From Vagococcus luciliae (lineage in GTDB: Bacteria; Bacillota; Bacilli; Lactobacillales; Vagococcaceae), in the NCBI RefSeq assembly GCF_024637875.1, contig NZ_CP102451.1, forward strand, positions 62,001 to 126,000: 64,000 bases of DNA, read 5' to 3'. The translations under genes and the position numbers were made by a program. This document shows positions 61,349 through 64,000 of this stretch, piece after piece; the stretch's first letter is position 1; every line of letters starts with the position of its first letter. Below the pieces are notes generated by a model that made no database searches, was not told the DNA's origin, and saw nothing but the letters and a program-made list of their open reading frames with translations.

Positions 61349-64000
61349 TTAATGTAGAATATGTCCTTCTTTTAAATTATCTCCTACTTTTTTAAAGATT
61401 CTTTCTGCTTTCGGATATAAAATATATCCAACAATGAAGAATCCTATTGTTATACTGATTAAAATAGTGATAGCTTTAAGTGCTGACGGCCAATAAATAC
61501 CACCTACTGATTCTCTTAATAAGTTCACAGCATAGGTAAAAGGAATATATGGATTAATTGCTCTAAAGAACGGTCCTGACATTTCAATTGGGAAGTTACC
61601 TCCACCAGCGGAAATAGATAGAACCAAGATAATAATGGCAATTCCTTTACCAAGATTATCAAACAAAGCTACTAGTACATATACCATCATCATAAAGGCT
61701 AAATCAATAATTAAGGCAAATATAACATTCCATACTGGATTTTTTGTATAAGTTCCAAGAAGTAATTGATTTCCAATTGTTACAATTAACGCTTGGAAGA
61801 AACCTACTACTAAGAATGTTGCCATACGGGCTAAAAACTGTTGACGTTTTGAGAAACGTCCTACTTGTTCCTCATCTAAATGGAATTTAGTTGATGCAAT
61901 ACTTGAGAATAAGACTGCCCCAACCCACAAACAAAGTGCTGTATAAAAAGGTGTACTTGCTGATCCATAGTTTGGAACAGGATACACATCTTTCGTTTTA
62001 AGCTTGACTGGACTAGAAATAAATTTACTTTCAGCATTAGCATCACCCTTAAGATACTTCACTGCCTCCTCTAAATCAATGTCTTTCTCGCCTTTTCTAA
62101 TGGCATTTGCTGCCTTTTGAACACCTTCTTTAACATTCGGCCAGTCTTCTTTAATCATAACTTCTGCTGCATTTAAGGCTGTTTCCAATTTAGGAGCCTT
62201 TTCATTAACTTTGGACATGGTCTCTTTTACATCATTTTCAATTCCAGGTAAATCATTTTTAATAAATAATGTTGCCTTATTCATTTTACTTTGAACAACA
62301 GGAAAATCATTTTTAAAAAAATCAGCACCTTGATTAATACCATTAATAATTAAATCCATATTGCCATTTAGCATAATGTTAGCTGTATGAATCTCATCTT
62401 GAATAGCAGGCATTTCCTTTTGATAATCTTTTAAGAAATCAATTGCTTCGTTAATAATAGTTGTTGTATTTTTCAATAAACTATCCAATGTTTCCATAGT
62501 CCCATCATTAATCACTGTTCCAGTAATATGTTTTGCTGAATTAAGCATACTTTCAACATTAGATAATGTTTGATTAACTTGAGACTCAATTTCTGAGGGA
62601 TTAATAGAAACAACTAATTGATTTAAAGTATTACTTATTTCTGTTAGCCTTTGTTGTAATCTATCAGGGGCTGAAGCATAATCTTCCCAGTTATCTAATA
62701 TAGACTGAACATTACTTTGAGCATGACTTACGTGATTTTCCAATGTATCTAATTGAGATAAAGCATTTGAAAAATCAGGAGCATTTGGCAAGCTCGCTAA
62801 CTGATTGAGTGTTTCTTTTAATGATTGGATCAGCTGTAATTGTGTTGTTAACTGATTGTTTAATTTTTCAAGTTGGGCATGAATTTGTGCCGTGTGAGTC
62901 TCCGTATCAAGTGCTGCAATATCTGCAGCTAATTTTGCCGAAACTTTTGACAAAGTATCTAATACTTCTATCCCCTGTGTCAATCCTTCTGTCACTGTTG
63001 GCAATACTTTTGCAATTTTTTCTAATTGCTTTTGTAAATCTGGAATCATTCCATCTGCTGTATTAATCAAATCTTTCACATCTGGCAACACCTTTTGTGC
63101 TGTGGCAATCACTTCTAATCCCTTAGTAGCCTCATTGATTGCTTCATTCATCATTTGAACGACTTTATCCATATCATTATCTGCTTTATTTAACTGCGTT
63201 CCAGCATTCTTAATTTTAGGGATGTTTCCCTGAACATCATAAACGATTTGACCATATTGGGCTATCTCAGGTAATTTTCCATTTAATGCCACAACTTTGT
63301 CAGTCGTTTTATTTAATTCAGGAATATAATCAACAAATTCATTAGCTAATGCTAGTTTCTGTTTAAATTCTGGCATTTTAGTTTGTAATTCAAGAACTTC
63401 TTTTGTATAACCATCTATCTCATCAAGATTTTCATCTACTTTGATAATTTTTGACGTAATTTTTTTAATAGAAGGTAAATTGGCATCAAGGTTAAATCCA
63501 ATCTCATTAAATACTTCTAATAATGTTTTACTAGCTGTTTCGATAAATTCTGTTGAAATCGTATCTTGAATAGTTCCAGCACCCTTATCAGATATTTTGG
63601 GAGCAATGGCATTGATTTTCTGATTCACTTGATATTCAATTTCTGGATAATCAATTTCTCCTTTAGTAAAACTTAAAAGATTCTCAGTAAAATCTTTTGG
63701 CATATATAACCCTGCATAATATTTTCCGGTCTTAACCTTATCATCTAATTCTTTCTTTGATGAAACAAATTGCCAACCAATTGATTTATTATCTTTTAAA
63801 TTTTTAACGATCTCATCACCAATATTGATTTTTTTTCCTTTTAAATCAACTGTTTGATCATCGGAATAAATTCCAATCTTGATACCACCAGTATTTGAAT
63901 AAGGATCCCATAACGCTGCAATGTTAAACCATGCATATAACGATGGGATAATCATCAATGCTATCATCAATACAAACGTGAGCTTGTTATGAAAAATCCT
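61349..64000 (-). CDS. YhgE/Pip-family membrane protein (5' end outside the window)
   Basis: About 883 residues are visible. The frame is open to the window edge, so the true N-terminus is missing; the visible edge reads RIFHNKLTFVLMIALMIIPSLYAWFNI, typical of Pip proteins near their first helix. A large extracellular coiled-coil region spans about 150-600. The C-terminus has five or six membrane helices. Pip was named as the membrane protein required for infection by certain lactococcal phages; homologues also export signals or toxins such as ESX-type effectors. A role as a phage receptor here is possible but not shown. Confidence 0.88.
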   Translation of the reverse strand, partial: RIFHNKLTFVLMIALMIIPSLYAWFNIAALWDPYSNTGGIKIGIYSDDQTVDLKGKKINIGDEIVKNLKDNKSIGWQFVSSKKELDDKVKTGKYYAGLYMPKDFTENLLSFTKGEIDYPEIEYQVNQKINAIAPKISDKGAGTIQDTISTEFIETASKTLLEVFNEIGFNLDANLPSIKKITSKIIKVDENLDEIDGYTKEVLELQTKMPEFKQKLALANEFVDYIPELNKTTDKVVALNGKLPEIAQYGQIVYDVQGNIPKIKNAGTQLNKADNDMDKVVQMMNEAINEATKGLEVIATAQKVLPDVKDLINTADGMIPDLQKQLEKIAKVLPTVTEGLTQGIEVLDTLSKVSAKLAADIAALDTETHTAQIHAQLEKLNNQLTTQLQLIQSLKETLNQLASLPNAPDFSNALSQLDTLENHVSHAQSNVQSILDNWEDYASAPDRLQQRLTEISNTLNQLVVSINPSEIESQVNQTLSNVESMLNSAKHITGTVINDGTMETLDSLLKNTTTIINEAIDFLKDYQKEMPAIQDEIHTANIMLNGNMDLIINGINQGADFFKNDFPVVQSKMNKATLFIKNDLPGIENDVKETMSKVNEKAPKLETALNAAEVMIKEDWPNVKEGVQKAANAIRKGEKDIDLEEAVKYLKGDANAESKFISSPVKLKTKDVYPVPNYGSASTPFYTALCLWVGAVLFSSIASTKFHLDEEQVGRFSKRQQFLARMATFLVVGFFQALIVTIGNQLLLGTYTKNPVWNVIFALIIDLAFMMMVYVLVALFDNLGKGIAIIILVLSISAGGGNFPIEMSGPFFRAINPYIPFTYAVNLLRESVGGIYWPSALKAITILISITIGFFIVGYILYPKAERIFKKVGDNLKEGHILH

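Overview
The window looks like a chromosomal segment of a low-GC Gram-positive coccus of the family Enterococcaceae. Its core genes (ireB-ruvX-DUF1292, ecsAB/hit/prsA, recA-cinA-rny, dhaKLM with dhaS, ccrZ-trmB, an LPXTG protein, strong AGGAGG ribosome sites) match Enterococcus and Vagococcus. I lean towards Vagococcus, but the genus is inferred from gene content and not proven.

Layout. 1-2173: start of an unknown leftward gene and fbp, which share a divergent promoter region. 2218-16764: a 14.5-kb mobile island in the 3' end of rplT, bounded by a 32-bp direct repeat. 16733-18111: the rplT-rpmI-infC operon with its attenuator leader. 18195-24869: a decayed pentapeptide-repeat gene, a cold-shock gene, and the dihydroxyacetone/glycerol cluster (DhaK paralogue, gldA, dhaM, dhaL, dhaK, dhaS). 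24924-32957: ccrZ, ecsBA, hit, ytxH-like, prsA, lplA, an MBL hydrolase and an M42 peptidase. 33130-38264: a remnant ORF, a possible degenerate PfkB-like protein, nrdDG, and a decayed surface-protein gene. 38399-52823: housekeeping genes (rny, recA, cinA, sdaAB/AA, ndh, uvrC, trxA, mutS2, cvpA, zapA, rnhC). 52997-60969: a wall-anchored amidase, ireB/ruvX, the ytpPQR-like block with pepA, and butA. 61349-64000: a YhgE/Pip membrane protein cut by the window edge.

The main discovery candidate is the island. It has a tyrosine integrase and an XRE-type repressor on the + strand. A long leftward operon carries an AlpA/Xis-like HTH, a PrimPol and a VirE-type helicase with an iteron origin behind it, then HNH nuclease, small and large terminase, a DUF1056-like membrane protein, portal, a fused protease-capsid, and two head-completion proteins. 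There is no tape measure, tail, baseplate, holin or lysin. This is the architecture of a capsid-forming phage-inducible chromosomal island (cf-PICI): a satellite that makes its own DNA-filled heads and must take tails from a helper phage.

Several parts of the island are not explained by its protein genes. A compact RNA gene lies behind the head genes (near-consensus promoter, about 210 nt, strong terminator). Its promoter shares a 16-bp operator-like motif with the promoter in front of the terminase genes. Three sets of repeated short motifs mark the att ends and the internal control points. A cluster of ACGT-centred palindromes lies in a decaying gene, and an unidentified basic protein gene sits at the attL end.
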